From positions 4,099,501 to 4,163,500 of the forward strand of contig NZ_CP152407.1 of the NCBI RefSeq assembly GCF_038958875.1: 64,000 nt of DNA, read 5' to 3'. The DNA comes from Acidovorax sp. FHTAMBA. Its GTDB lineage: Bacteria > Pseudomonadota > Gammaproteobacteria > Burkholderiales > Burkholderiaceae_C. The notes under the pieces are model-generated. The model was not told the origin of the DNA. It worked only from the letters and a program-made list of their open reading frames with translations, and did no database searches. Below are positions 33,229-41,847 of this stretch, in pieces (the stretch's first letter is position 1; each line of letters opens with the position of its first letter). The position numbers and the translations under genes were made by a program.

Positions 33229-35301
33229 ATGCATGCACTGTTTGAAGAAGCCGGCAAATTCATGGCCGGCCGTATCCTGTCCGAAGCCGACACCTCTGCC
33301 CAGGTGGAGCTCGACTCGGGCAAGCGGGTCAAGGTCAAGGCCGCCAACATCCTCCTGAAATTTGACAAACCCGCGCCTTCCGAGCTGATCGCCCAGGCCC
33401 AGGCCGTGGCCGAAACCATCGAGCTCGACCTGGCCTGGGAATTCGCGCCCGAAGACGAGTTCGGCTTTGCCGACCTGGCGCGCGACTATTTCTCCGACAA
33501 CGCCACGCTGGCGCAGCAGGCCGGCGCGCTGTTTCGCCTGTACGACGCGCCGCACTACTTCCGCCGCGCGGGCAAGGGCCGGTTCAAAAAGGCCCCGGCC
33601 GAGATCCTGCAGCAGGCGCTGGCCGCCATCGAGAAGAAAAAGGCCATCCTGGCGCAGATCGAGGAGTGGGCCGCGCAGCTGGGCCGTGGCGAGTGCCCGC
33701 AGCCCATCCGCGACCAGCTCTACAAGATCCTGTTCAAGCCCGACAAGAACGCGCCCGAATACAAGGCCGTGGTCGAGGCCAGCCGTGCCACGCACACCGC
33801 GCCGCTCGACCTGCTGCAAAAAGCGGGCGCCATCGACTCGGCCTACCAGTTCCACTGGAAGCGTTTTCTGTTCGAGAACTTCCCCAAGGGCACGGGCTTT
33901 CCGGCCATCACCGCGCCCCAGCCGCCCGAGGACCTGCCGCTGGCCCCGGTGCAGGCGTATTCCATCGACGACTCGCAAACCACCGAGATCGACGATGCCC
34001 TGTCCGTGCAGGGCCTGGGCACCGGCACCGTCACCGTGGGCATCCACATCGCGGCGCCGGGCCTGGCCATCGTGCCCGGCTCGCCGCTGGACCAGCTGGG
34101 CCGCAACCGACTGTCCACCGTGTACATGCCCGGCTACAAGATCACCATGCTGCCCGACGAGGTGGTGCAGATCTACACGCTGGACGAAGGCCGCGCCAAC
34201 CCCGCCGTGTCGCTGTATGTGACGGTGAACGAAGCCACGCTGGAGATCACCGGCACCGAGACACGGCTCGAACGCGTGCCCGTGGAAGTGAACTTCCGCC
34301 ACGACCAGCTCGACCACATCGTCACCGAAGAATGGCTGGCCGACCCGGCAATTCAGCATGAAAACACGCCCCATCGCTTGCTGGATAAGCGCGATCAGCT
34401 ATCATTTTTATACCGCCTGGCCCAAAACCTCAAGGCGCAGCGCGAAGTGGTTCGCGGCAAGCCCGAAAACTTCAACCGTCCGGACTACAACTTCCGCCTG
34501 GTGGGTAATAACCGCGGCGAGCCCGATGGCTCCGAGCAGGTGCAGATCAGCACCCGCCAGCGCGGCGCACCGCTCGACCTGATCGTGGCCGAGGCCGCCA
34601 TCGTGGCCAACAGCACCTGGGGCCTGATGCTGGCCGAGCATGGCGTGCCCGGCATCTACCGCAGCCAGGCCAGCATGGCGCCGGGCGTGAAAGTGCGCAT
34701 GGGCACCAAGGCGCTGCCGCATGCAGGCATCGGCGTCAAAGCCTATTCGTGGGCCACGTCGCCCCTGCGCCGCTATACCGATCTGGTCAACCAGTGGCAG
34801 ATCATCGCCGTGGTGCGCCATGGCAAGACGGCCGCGCTGGCCGCGCCGTTCAAGCCCAAGGATGCCGACCTGTTCTCCATCATCAGCAGCTTTGACGCTG
34901 CCTACAGCGCCTACAACGGCTACCAGGCGGGCATGGAGCGCTTCTGGACGCTGAAGTACGTGGAGCAGAACGGCATCACCGAGCTGAACGCCACCGTGTT
35001 CAAGGAAGGCCCGGGCGGCAGCTTTCTGGTGCGGGCGGACGACATTCCGCTGGTCTTCCCCGTGCTGGGCGCGCAGAACCTGCCGCGCGGCGCGCGCCTC
35101 AAGGTCAAGCTGGGCGAGGTGGACGAGATCACGCTGGACCTGCACGGCACCGTGATCGAACGCCTGGACGACCCCGCCGACCCAAGCGACGATGGCCCGG
35201 TGCCGGACGAAGACGATGCCGAGGACAACGACAACGTGGCCGGGCCGATCGCCATCGCGGTGGACGTGAACGAGCCCGAACCCACCCCCACGCCCCCCTG
35301 A
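33229..35301 (+). CDS. RNase II-family 3'-5' exoribonuclease
   Basis: A 690-aa exoribonuclease with the RNB catalytic domain (YSIDDSQTTEIDDALSVQGLG, containing the metal-binding Asp cluster, through VSLYVTVNEATLE and the later LIVAEAAIVANSTWG). It lacks the length of full RNase R and looks like an RNase II-type enzyme; rnb or rnr cannot be decided. A C-terminal S1-like segment is followed by an acidic tail (DEDDAEDNDN). The ATG at 33229 is preferred: GGGAGA precedes it by 9 nt, whereas the ATG at 33220 overlaps that site. The segment HRLLDKRDQLSFLYRL is encoded by DNA similar to the dispersed repeat. Confidence 0.9.
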   Translation: MHALFEEAGKFMAGRILSEADTSAQVELDSGKRVKVKAANILLKFDKPAPSELIAQAQAVAETIELDLAWEFAPEDEFGFADLARDYFSDNATLAQQAGALFRLYDAPHYFRRAGKGRFKKAPAEILQQALAAIEKKKAILAQIEEWAAQLGRGECPQPIRDQLYKILFKPDKNAPEYKAVVEASRATHTAPLDLLQKAGAIDSAYQFHWKRFLFENFPKGTGFPAITAPQPPEDLPLAPVQAYSIDDSQTTEIDDALSVQGLGTGTVTVGIHIAAPGLAIVPGSPLDQLGRNRLSTVYMPGYKITMLPDEVVQIYTLDEGRANPAVSLYVTVNEATLEITGTETRLERVPVEVNFRHDQLDHIVTEEWLADPAIQHENTPHRLLDKRDQLSFLYRLAQNLKAQREVVRGKPENFNRPDYNFRLVGNNRGEPDGSEQVQISTRQRGAPLDLIVAEAAIVANSTWGLMLAEHGVPGIYRSQASMAPGVKVRMGTKALPHAGIGVKAYSWATSPLRRYTDLVNQWQIIAVVRHGKTAALAAPFKPKDADLFSIISSFDAAYSAYNGYQAGMERFWTLKYVEQNGITELNATVFKEGPGGSFLVRADDIPLVFPVLGAQNLPRGARLKVKLGEVDEITLDLHGTVIERLDDPADPSDDGPVPDEDDAEDNDNVAGPIAIAVDVNEPEPTPTPP
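34371..34412. repeat. Dispersed repeat-like DNA inside the RNase II gene
   Basis: CATCGCTTGCTGGATAAGCG followed by CGATCAGCTATCATTTTTATA shows the palindrome and the TAGCTAT.ATTTTTAT end of the family, in frame within the coding sequence. Confidence 0.5.
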
Positions 35302-35313
35302 TAATCCGCTGCT

Positions 35314-36174
35314 GTGAAACTCCCTGCCTTCCTCCGCACCTTCAGCACGCTGCAGCTGGCGCTGGGCATCTCGGTGGCCGTGCATGCCGCACTCATCACC
35401 GTGCGTTTTGTTGACCCGGTGAGCTTCAACCGCGTGTTCCAGGACACGCCGCTCGAAGTCATCCTGGTCAACGCCAAGTCCAACGAACGCCCGGACAAGG
35501 CCCAGGCGATTGCCCAGGCCAACCTGGCCGGTGGTGGCGATGCAGAAAAAGGCCGCGCGACCAGCCCCCTGCCCTATTCGGCCCTGACAGCCATCGGCGA
35601 CGACTTTGAAGAAGCGCAGCGCAAGATGGACGCCATGCAGGAGCAGCAGGCCCAGCTGCTGGCCCAGCTGCGCAAACAGCTGGCCACCATGCCCGAGCCC
35701 GACCCGCGCCAGGCCGCGCAGAGCGCCGACCAGGCCAGCGAGCAGGAAAAGCGCCGCCAGCTCGTCAAGCTGCTGGCCGAGATCGAAAAGCGCATCAACG
35801 AAGAAAACTCGCGCCCCAAGAAGCGCTACATCAGCCCCGCCACGCGCGAAGAGGCCTATGCCGTCTATTACGACGCGCTGCGCCGCAAGGTGGAAGACAA
35901 GGGCACCGAAAACTTCCCCGAACAGGGCGGGCGCAAGCTGTATGGCGAGCTGACCATGATCGTCACCGTCAACCACGACGGCCGCGTGCTGGAGACCGAG
36001 GTGGTGCAAGGCTCGGGCAACCCCACGCTGGACCGCCGCGCCGAAGCCATCGCCCGCGCGGCAGGCCCGTTTGGCACGTTCAACGCCGACATGCGCCAGA
36101 AAGCCGACCAGATTGCCATGGTGGCGCGCTTCAAGTTCACGCGCGACCAGACACTTGAAACAAGTGTGAGGTAA
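35314..36174 (+). CDS. TonB-family C-terminal domain protein
   Basis: A 286-aa energy-transducer-like protein. The GTG start is 12 bp after the RNase stop, so the two genes are likely cotranscribed. There is an N-terminal membrane segment (LQLALGISVAVHAALITV), then a charged, helical linker with many Gln, Lys and Glu. A C-terminal TonB-like domain (ITVNHDGRVLETEVVQGSGNPTLDRRAEAIARAAGPFGTF...) would contact outer-membrane receptors. No exbB/exbD or receptor gene is in the window. Confidence 0.85.
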   Translation: MKLPAFLRTFSTLQLALGISVAVHAALITVRFVDPVSFNRVFQDTPLEVILVNAKSNERPDKAQAIAQANLAGGGDAEKGRATSPLPYSALTAIGDDFEEAQRKMDAMQEQQAQLLAQLRKQLATMPEPDPRQAAQSADQASEQEKRRQLVKLLAEIEKRINEENSRPKKRYISPATREEAYAVYYDALRRKVEDKGTENFPEQGGRKLYGELTMIVTVNHDGRVLETEVVQGSGNPTLDRRAEAIARAAGPFGTFNADMRQKADQIAMVARFKFTRDQTLETSVR

Positions 36175-36288
36175 CCCCCTGGGTCGCCTGCGGCGCCTTC
36201 CCCCAAGGGGAACGCCCCCCAGCGGCCTGGCAAAGCCAGTGCCGCGGGGGCACTGGTCAGCCCCCTTTATGCAGCCCTTGTTGTTCCC
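36175..36288. repeat. Intergenic GC-rich element between tonB-like gene and aroE
   Basis: 114 bp with two short inverted arms (TTCCCCC / GGGGAA and CTGGC..GCCAG) around TGGGTCGCCTGCGGCGCC. It looks like the GC-rich intergenic palindromic elements common in Comamonadaceae, but only this copy is seen here, so family membership is inference. Confidence 0.4.
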
Positions 36289-37137
36289 ATGACCTCTTCG
36301 CCTCTTTCCACCGACCTGTACTGCGTGATGGGTAACCCCGTGGCCCACAGCCGCTCGCCCGCCATCCACACCCGCTTTGCCGAGCTGACGGGCGAGCCGG
36401 TGCGCTACGAACGCCGCCTGGTGCCGCTGGACGGCTTTGCGCAGGCCGTGCGCGACTTTGTGGCCCAGGGCGGGCGCGGCTGCAACATCACCGTGCCCTT
36501 CAAGACCGAGGTGCCCGGCCTGGCCACCGAATGCAGCGAGCGCGTGCAGCTCGCGGGCGCCGCCAACACCCTCACATTCCGCGCCGACGGCAGCATCCAT
36601 GCCGACAACACCGACGGCCTGGGCCTGGTGGCCGACATCACGCGCAACGCCGGGGTGTCGCTGGCCGGGCGCGACGTGCTGCTGGTGGGCGCCGGTGGCG
36701 CCGCAGCGGGCGTGCTGGGCCCGCTGCTGCTGGCGGGGGCCCGCCACATCACCATCGCCAACCGCACGCTGGCCAAGGCTGAAGCCCTGGTGCAATCGCA
36801 CAGCGCACTTGCATCGCTACAAAAATCAGAGCTACTCGCGCATACCCCACAAGCGCTGGATGCCAATTTTGATGTAATCATCAACGCCACGGCCAGCAGC
36901 CTGGCCGGTGCCTCGGTGCCCGTGCCCGCCAGCGTGCTGCGCCCCGGCTGCCTGGCCTACGACATGATGTACGGCCCCGCCGCCCAGGGTTTTCTGGACT
37001 GGGCCCGCCAGCACGGCGCCGTGCCGCGCGACGGCCTGGGCATGCTGGTGGAGCAGGCCGCCGAAGCCTTTTTGCTGTGGCGCGGCGTGCGGCCCCCTTC
37101 GGCCCAGGTGCTGGCCGAGATGCAGCGGGCCGCGTGA
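36289..37137 (+). CDS. aroE: Shikimate dehydrogenase
   Basis: NADPH-dependent shikimate dehydrogenase, 282 aa. Signatures are NPVAHSRSPAIHTRFAE (shikimate binding), NITVPFKTEV (catalytic Lys), NTDGLGLVADI (catalytic Asp), the NADP loop GAGGAAAGVLGPLLLAG, the adenosine-phosphate motif NRTLAKAEAL, and YGPAAQGFLDWARQHGA. A ~15-residue segment around SLQKSELLAHTPQALDANFD is encoded by repeat-like DNA and appears to be an inserted loop. Same pathway as aroG at 23.2 kb. Confidence 0.95.
   Translation: MTSSPLSTDLYCVMGNPVAHSRSPAIHTRFAELTGEPVRYERRLVPLDGFAQAVRDFVAQGGRGCNITVPFKTEVPGLATECSERVQLAGAANTLTFRADGSIHADNTDGLGLVADITRNAGVSLAGRDVLLVGAGGAAAGVLGPLLLAGARHITIANRTLAKAEALVQSHSALASLQKSELLAHTPQALDANFDVIINATASSLAGASVPVPASVLRPGCLAYDMMYGPAAQGFLDWARQHGAVPRDGLGMLVEQAAEAFLLWRGVRPPSAQVLAEMQRAA
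36813..36875. repeat. Dispersed repeat-like DNA inside aroE
   Basis: TCGCTACAAAAATCAGAGCT then ACTCGCGCATACCCCACAAGCGCTGGATGCC resembles the family core and AGCTACT border, kept in frame. Confidence 0.55.
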
Positions 37138-37167
37138 GCAAGGCGCGGGTTGCCATGATTGCCCTCG

Positions 37168-37231
37168 AACCGTTCACGCTGAGCTTGTCGAAGCGCCGCG
37201 CAACGCTTCGCCAAGCTCGGCCCGAACGGTT
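37168..37231. repeat. 64-bp imperfect inverted repeat between aroE and mtgA
   Basis: Left arm AACCGTTCACGCTGAGCTTG continuing TCGAAGCG and right arm CGCTTCGCCAAGCTCGGCCC continuing GAACGGTT pair at 24 of 28 positions around an 8-nt loop. The motif GCTGAGCTTGTCGAAGC resembles a dispersed repeat seen in many beta- and gammaproteobacterial genomes. It may act as a transcription or mRNA-end structure. Confidence 0.75.
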
Positions 37232-37285
37232 TTGCAACGGCATGCCCATTCATTCACAACACCCCACACAGGGAAAAACGCCGCA

Positions 37286-38020
37286 ATGAAAGCCGTACTG
37301 CGCTGGCTGGGCCTGGTCGTGTTCGCCCTGGTGGCGCTGCAGCTGTTCTTTGTCGTCCGCATTGCGGCCATGGTGGTCATCGACCCGGAATCCACCAGCT
37401 TTCAGCGCTCTGAAGCCTGGGCGCAGATCGCCAGCACCGGCCAGGTGCGCTGGCGCCAGGAATGGATGCCCTATGCCAGCATCTCCGACCACCTCAAGCG
37501 CGCCGTCATTGCGTCGGAAGACGACAGCTTTGTGAACCACGATGGCGTGGACTGGAACGCGATTGAAAAAGCCTGGGAACGCAACGCCAAGGCCGAAGCC
37601 CAGGCCAGCAAGGCCCAGGCCCGTGCCCCCGACCGCCCCGTGCGCGCCCCCAGGATCCGCGGCGGCTCCACCATCACGCAGCAGCTGGCCAAGAACCTGC
37701 TGCTCTCGGGCGAACGCACGCTGCTGCGCAAGGGGCAGGAGTTTGTGCTGACGCTGCTGCTGGAGCAGCTGCTGTCCAAGCAGCGCATCCTGGAGATCTA
37801 TCTGAACAGCGTGGAATGGGGCGACGGCGTGTTTGGCGCCGAGGCCGCTGCGCAGCACTACTTCCGCAAGAGCGCCTCGCGCCTCACGGCATCAGAGGCC
37901 GCACGGCTGGCGGTGATGCTGCCCGCGCCCAAGCGGTTTGAGAAGACGCCGGGGTCGGCGTATCTGGCGGGGAGGACGCGGACGATTCTGGGGCGGATGG
38001 GGAGTGCGGAGTTGCCGTAA
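37286..38020 (+). CDS. mtgA: Monofunctional peptidoglycan transglycosylase
   Basis: GT51 enzyme polymerising lipid II at the periplasmic face. It has 244 aa and one N-terminal membrane segment (VLRWLGLVVFALVALQLFFVV). Catalytic motifs are IASEDDSFVNHDGVDW, RGGSTITQQLAKNLLLSGERT, LLEQLLSKQRILEIYLNSVEWG and GAEAAAQHYF. A Lys/Ala/Gln-rich insertion (RNAKAEAQASKAQARAPDRPVRAP) lies between motifs 1 and 2. The ATG at 37286 is preceded by a membrane-anchor start and a plausible site. It probably supports rodA and mpl in wall growth. Confidence 0.95.
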   Translation: MKAVLRWLGLVVFALVALQLFFVVRIAAMVVIDPESTSFQRSEAWAQIASTGQVRWRQEWMPYASISDHLKRAVIASEDDSFVNHDGVDWNAIEKAWERNAKAEAQASKAQARAPDRPVRAPRIRGGSTITQQLAKNLLLSGERTLLRKGQEFVLTLLLEQLLSKQRILEIYLNSVEWGDGVFGAEAAAQHYFRKSASRLTASEAARLAVMLPAPKRFEKTPGSAYLAGRTRTILGRMGSAELP

Positions 38021-38118
38021 TTGGATGTGCTCCCGACCACGACTAATTCACTTTCGTCGGAAGTATTGAACCTAGGATTTAGCGAGGAGCGGACGTGGAT
38101 CTTCCAAGAGGAAACGAC

Positions 38119-38472
38119 ATGAGCCGGAGCACAGAGGGGCTGCCACAACCTGAGAGGCCATCATCTGCATTTGAGCGGATAGGTGCGAAAGCGGTCTTAC
38201 TTTTGCTCGCCGTTATGTCGGGTAGTGCAGGAGTCATGGCGTTGCAAACGGGAGAACTTGCAGAGGGCGGATTGCGTAGTGCCCCCTTGAAGGTTAGCGT
38301 TCTGCACGGTATAGCTGCATACACAGGAGGTGCTTTTCTCCTCTCAATCGGTACAACACTGCTCGTTTGCGCATTGTCAGGATTCAGGTTTCGGCGAACG
38401 CTCTACGCCTTGCTCGCCGTCAACTTGGTGGCATGCTCTGCGGCAATCGTCGGACGTATTTACGCTCCTTAA
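38119..38472 (+). CDS. Hypothetical small membrane protein
   Basis: A 117-aa protein with about three hydrophobic segments (AVLLLLAVMSGSAGVMAL, VLHGIAAYTGGAFLLSIGTTLLVCAL, YALLAVNLVACSAAIVG). I do not recognise it. ATG 38119 is preceded by AAGAGGA at good spacing; an in-frame GTG lies at 38095. Its DNA is visibly richer in A and T than its neighbours, which suggests recent acquisition. Confidence 0.6.
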   Translation: MSRSTEGLPQPERPSSAFERIGAKAVLLLLAVMSGSAGVMALQTGELAEGGLRSAPLKVSVLHGIAAYTGGAFLLSIGTTLLVCALSGFRFRRTLYALLAVNLVACSAAIVGRIYAP

Positions 38473-38570
38473 CCAAGGCGGTTATTTTTCAGCTTTAGGC
38501 CCAAGCCTATGACGGAAGACGGTGGCAATCTCCCCAAGCTGCCCCTCCCCCGCCCCGTATCATCCCCGCC

Positions 38571-39344
38571 ATGCTTGCCAAGTTGATGAGTCTTCTCCTG
38601 CTGGGGATCGTGCGGTTTCTCACCGGCTCCCAGGCCCGCTGGTACGGCTGCCCCCCCAAGGCCGAACAGCGCATTTATTTCGCCAACCACCAGAGCCATG
38701 CCGACATGGTGCTGATCTGGGCAGCGCTGCCCGAGGAGCTGCGCAGCATCACGCGCCCCATCGCCGCCAAGGATTACTGGACCAAGACGCCGTTTCGCCA
38801 GTGGATCACCACGGCCGTGTTCAACGCGGTGTATGTGGACCGCCAGGCCACGCCCGCGCGGCCCCCGGCACCGGTAGTGGCAGAGCCCGTGGGGGTGCTG
38901 GAGGCATTGGCCAGTGCTGCCGCCGATGCGGACACCGCCATGGCGGGAGGGCCGGACCCTTCGCCCGAAGCCCCGCCCCTTGCGCCCACGCCCGAAGCCC
39001 TGCGCGCCGCCCTGCCCGCATCCGACCCGCTGGCCCCGCTGGTGCGGGCGCTGGAGAGCGGCGACTCGATCGTGATCTTTCCGGAAGGCACGCGCGGCCA
39101 TGGCGATGAGCCGCAGCCGTTCAAGTCGGGCCTGTACAAGCTGGCGCAGATGTTTCCGCAGGTGGTGCTGGTGCCGGCATGGATCAACAACGTGCAGCGC
39201 GTGATGCCCAAGGGCGAAGTGGTGCCGGTGCCCATCCTGTGCTCGGTGACGTTTGGAGCGCCCATCGCGCTGGAGCCGGGCGAGGAGCGCCGCCCTTTTC
39301 TCGACCGCGCGCGCCGGGCAGTGATCGCGCTGCGGGAGGTCTGA
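38571..39344 (+). CDS. PlsC-type 1-acylglycerol-3-phosphate acyltransferase
   Basis: A 257-aa acyltransferase. NHQSHADMVLIWAAL is motif I (NHxxxxD), AVYVDRQ motif II, and FPEGTRGHGDEPQPFKSGLYKLA motif III, followed by VPAWINN (motif IV, P-bearing). It makes phosphatidic acid, the precursor used by the next gene cdsA. An unusual Pro/Ala-rich insert of about 65 residues lies between motifs II and III. It is 61 bp upstream of cdsA and likely cotranscribed. Confidence 0.9.
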   Translation: MLAKLMSLLLLGIVRFLTGSQARWYGCPPKAEQRIYFANHQSHADMVLIWAALPEELRSITRPIAAKDYWTKTPFRQWITTAVFNAVYVDRQATPARPPAPVVAEPVGVLEALASAAADADTAMAGGPDPSPEAPPLAPTPEALRAALPASDPLAPLVRALESGDSIVIFPEGTRGHGDEPQPFKSGLYKLAQMFPQVVLVPAWINNVQRVMPKGEVVPVPILCSVTFGAPIALEPGEERRPFLDRARRAVIALREV

Positions 39345-39405
39345 CCATGATGGCACCCAGCACCTTGCTGCCCACTACTGCCGCCGCCCGGGGGGCGAGA
39401 CGGAC

Positions 39406-40398
39406 ATGAACGACTTTCTTCGCAATCTCAGCGCCACGCAGCAGATCGGCGCCCTGTTCCTGGTGGTGTTTGGCATCCTGTCGGCCGTCACCATTTGGGC
39501 CTTTGTGCGCAACCTGCGCGAGCATGCCAGCGACGACCCCGAGTCCGAAGCCCGCGCGCTGGAGGCCCGGCGCTTCTGGGGCTTGCTCAAGACGTCGTGG
39601 GCCATGGCCACAGTGTTCTGGGTGGGCTGGGTGCTGGGCGACACGGTGGCCACCGTGCTGTTTGCCATCGTGGGCTTTTTTGCACTGCGCGAGTTCATCA
39701 CGCTCTCGCCCACGCGGCGTGGCGATCACCGCAGCCTGGTGCTGGCGTTTTTTGTGGTGCTGCCGCTGCAGTTCTGGATCGTGGGGACCCGGCACTTCGA
39801 CCTGTTCACGGTGTTCATCCCGGTTTACGTGTTCCTCGCGCTGCCGGTGGTGAGCGCGCTGGCCAACGACCCGCAGCGCTTTCTGGAGCGCAACGCCAAG
39901 CTGCAGTGGGGCATCATGGTCTGCGTGTACGGCATGAGCCATGTGCCCGCGCTGCTGCTGCTGGACTTTCCGGGCTACCGTGACAAGGGCGCTTTTCTGG
40001 TGTTCTTTCTGGTGTTTGTGGTGCAGACCTGCATGCTGGTGCAGCACCTGCTGGGGCGGCGTTTTCCGCACAAGCCCGTGGCGCCGCAAGTGAGCCAGAG
40101 CTTTCAGTGGACAAGCTGGCTGGCCGGCGTGGCCGCCGGGGGCCTGGCGGGCGGGTTGCTGTCGTTCATCACCCCGTTCAAGCCCGGCCAGGCGCTGGGC
40201 ATGGCCTTGCTGGCCTGCATGGCGGGCAGCCTGGGCCACCTGGTGATGAAGGCCCTGAAACGCGACCGCGGCGTGACCAGCTGGGGCATGCAGGGCATGT
40301 CGGTCACCGGCGCGGGTGGCCTGCTCGACCGGGTGGACGCGCTGTGTTTTGCGGCGCCCGTGTTCTTCCACTCGGTGCGCTGGTACTTCGGCCTGTGA
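39406..40398 (+). CDS. cdsA: Phosphatidate cytidylyltransferase
   Basis: A 330-aa integral membrane protein with eight or nine hydrophobic segments, converting phosphatidic acid and CTP to CDP-diacylglycerol. The C-terminal CDS signature is partly visible as LGHLVMKALKRDRGVTSWGM...GGLLDRVDALCFAAPVFF. Start ATG 39406 follows GGGGCGAGACGGAC. Downstream lies a dispersed repeat and then ruvC. Confidence 0.9.
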   Translation: MNDFLRNLSATQQIGALFLVVFGILSAVTIWAFVRNLREHASDDPESEARALEARRFWGLLKTSWAMATVFWVGWVLGDTVATVLFAIVGFFALREFITLSPTRRGDHRSLVLAFFVVLPLQFWIVGTRHFDLFTVFIPVYVFLALPVVSALANDPQRFLERNAKLQWGIMVCVYGMSHVPALLLLDFPGYRDKGAFLVFFLVFVVQTCMLVQHLLGRRFPHKPVAPQVSQSFQWTSWLAGVAAGGLAGGLLSFITPFKPGQALGMALLACMAGSLGHLVMKALKRDRGVTSWGMQGMSVTGAGGLLDRVDALCFAAPVFFHSVRWYFGL

Positions 40399-40423
40399 GT
40401 GATCGGATGAATATTTTCAAGAC

Positions 40424-40471
40424 AAATTGGCCTCCAGCGCTTTACCATCAAGCGCCAGCAGCTACAAAAAC
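40424..40471. repeat. Dispersed palindromic repeat, copy 4
   Basis: AATTGGCCTCCAGCGCTTTA then CCATCAAGCGCCAGCAGCTACAAAAAC, in the reverse orientation to copy 1. It ends 8 bp before the ruvC ATG, so it may include the ribosome entry region. Confidence 0.82.
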
Positions 40472-40479
40472 ATGAGCAA

Positions 40480-41028
40480 ATGCGCATCTTAGGCATCGAC
40501 CCCGGCCTGCAGACCACCGGTTTTGGTGTGGTGGACATGGACGGCCACAAGCTCAGCTACGTGGCCAGCGGCACCATCCGCACCACCACGCTGGCACTGG
40601 GCGATTTGCCGGGCCGGCTGAAAATTTTGTTCGACGGCATCACCGAGGTGGCGGCACGCTACGAGCCCGACGTGGCCTCGGTGGAAATCGTGTTCGTCAA
40701 CGTCAACCCCCAGTCCACCCTGCTGCTGGGCCAGGCGCGCGGCGCCTGCATCACGGCCCTGGTGGCCAGCAACCTGCCCGTGGCCGAATACACCGCGCTG
40801 CAGATGAAAAAAGCCGTAGTCGGCCACGGCCGCGCCGCCAAGAGCCAGGTGCAGGAGATGGTGCGGCGGCTGTTGCAGCTACCCGGCCTGCCCGGCACCG
40901 ACGCCGCCGACGGCCTGGGCCTGGCCATCACCCACGCCCACGCCGGTGCGGCCATGGGGCGGCTGGGCGAGGCTGCCACGCTGAGCCGGCGGCAGCATGC
41001 GATGTACAAGGGTGGGCGGAGTTATTGA
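40480..41028 (+). CDS. ruvC: Crossover junction endodeoxyribonuclease RuvC
   Basis: Holliday-junction resolvase of 182 aa. Acidic catalytic residues are visible in [43 protein letters not shown] and [16 protein letters not shown]. The ATG at 40480 begins the conserved RILGIDPG; only a weak ribosome site precedes it. ruvA and ruvB are not in this window. Confidence 0.95.
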   Translation: MRILGIDPGLQTTGFGVVDMDGHKLSYVASGTIRTTTLALGDLPGRLKILFDGITEVAARYEPDVASVEIVFVNVNPQSTLLLGQARGACITALVASNLPVAEYTALQMKKAVVGHGRAAKSQVQEMVRRLLQLPGLPGTDAADGLGLAITHAHAGAAMGRLGEAATLSRRQHAMYKGGRSY

Positions 41029-41070
41029 AAAGTCGGCCTTTTGAGCCGCCACAACACGAGGAGCCCGGGC

Positions 41071-41709
41071 ATGAATTTCGGCATCGTTCTGTTCCCAGAC
41101 GTCGAGGAACTCGATTTCGTCGACCCCTGGGAAATGCTCACGATGTGGAGCCGCTACGCCGATGGGCCCCAGAACTGCCTGACAGTAGCGCAGACCACAG
41201 CGCCCGTCACCTGCGCCAAAGGGCTTTCGGTCAATCCCCACCACTCTTTCGACAACTGCCCACCGCTGGACTACCCGCTCATCCCCGGCGGCCAAGGCAC
41301 ACGCCGCGAGGTGGACAACCCTGCGATGCGCGATTTCGTGGCACGGCAGGCGCAAAACTGCCAGGCCGTGTTGTCCGTCTGCACGGGCGCTTTTGTGCTG
41401 CACGCGGCTGGGCTGCTTGGCGGCAAGCGCGCCACCACGCACTGGGGATCACTGGACCGCCTTCGGGCGCTGGGCGATGTGGAGGTCGTGGAGCAACGCT
41501 GGGTGCAGGACGGTGCGGTATGGACCTCTGCGGGCGTTTCCGCGGGCATCGACCTCATGCTCACGTTCATCGCCCATGTGGGCGGTGACGAGGCAGCCGG
41601 CAAGGTGCAGTTTGGGGCAGAGTACTACCCGGATGGCAAGGTTTACAGCGACTTCCGCGGGCATCCGCAGGCGCCTGGGTACATTCGGTGCGAGCAGCAA
41701 AGCCTCTGA
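41071..41709 (+). CDS. DJ-1/PfpI-family protein
   Basis: A 212-aa glutamine-amidotransferase-like protein. Motifs are MNFGIVLFPDVEELDFVDPWEML, PLIPGGQGTRREVDNPAM and the nucleophile elbow VLSVCTGAFVLHAAGLLGGKRATTHW, with a downstream GVSAGIDLMLTFI. It resembles isonitrile-hydratase-like and AraC-linked DJ-1 proteins; the substrate is unknown. The ATG at 41071 is preceded by ACGAGGAG. It lies 42 bp after ruvC. Confidence 0.87.
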   Translation: MNFGIVLFPDVEELDFVDPWEMLTMWSRYADGPQNCLTVAQTTAPVTCAKGLSVNPHHSFDNCPPLDYPLIPGGQGTRREVDNPAMRDFVARQAQNCQAVLSVCTGAFVLHAAGLLGGKRATTHWGSLDRLRALGDVEVVEQRWVQDGAVWTSAGVSAGIDLMLTFIAHVGGDEAAGKVQFGAEYYPDGKVYSDFRGHPQAPGYIRCEQQSL

Positions 41710-41847
41710 AGTACCAGACTAGGCATAGCTGCCAGACGCTTGCTGGCCCACGGCTCAACTTGCTGCAGCAATTCGAAAAAACCACCCTCCTTGATCCCGA
41801 TCTATCTTGGATGCAAGCAACTCCATGCTCTTCACTACATTGGGAAG

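Noticed and set aside
34408..36801. Long minus-strand frame opposite the RNase, TonB-like and aroE genes
   Set aside because: It crosses three real genes and their gaps; no recognisable domain.
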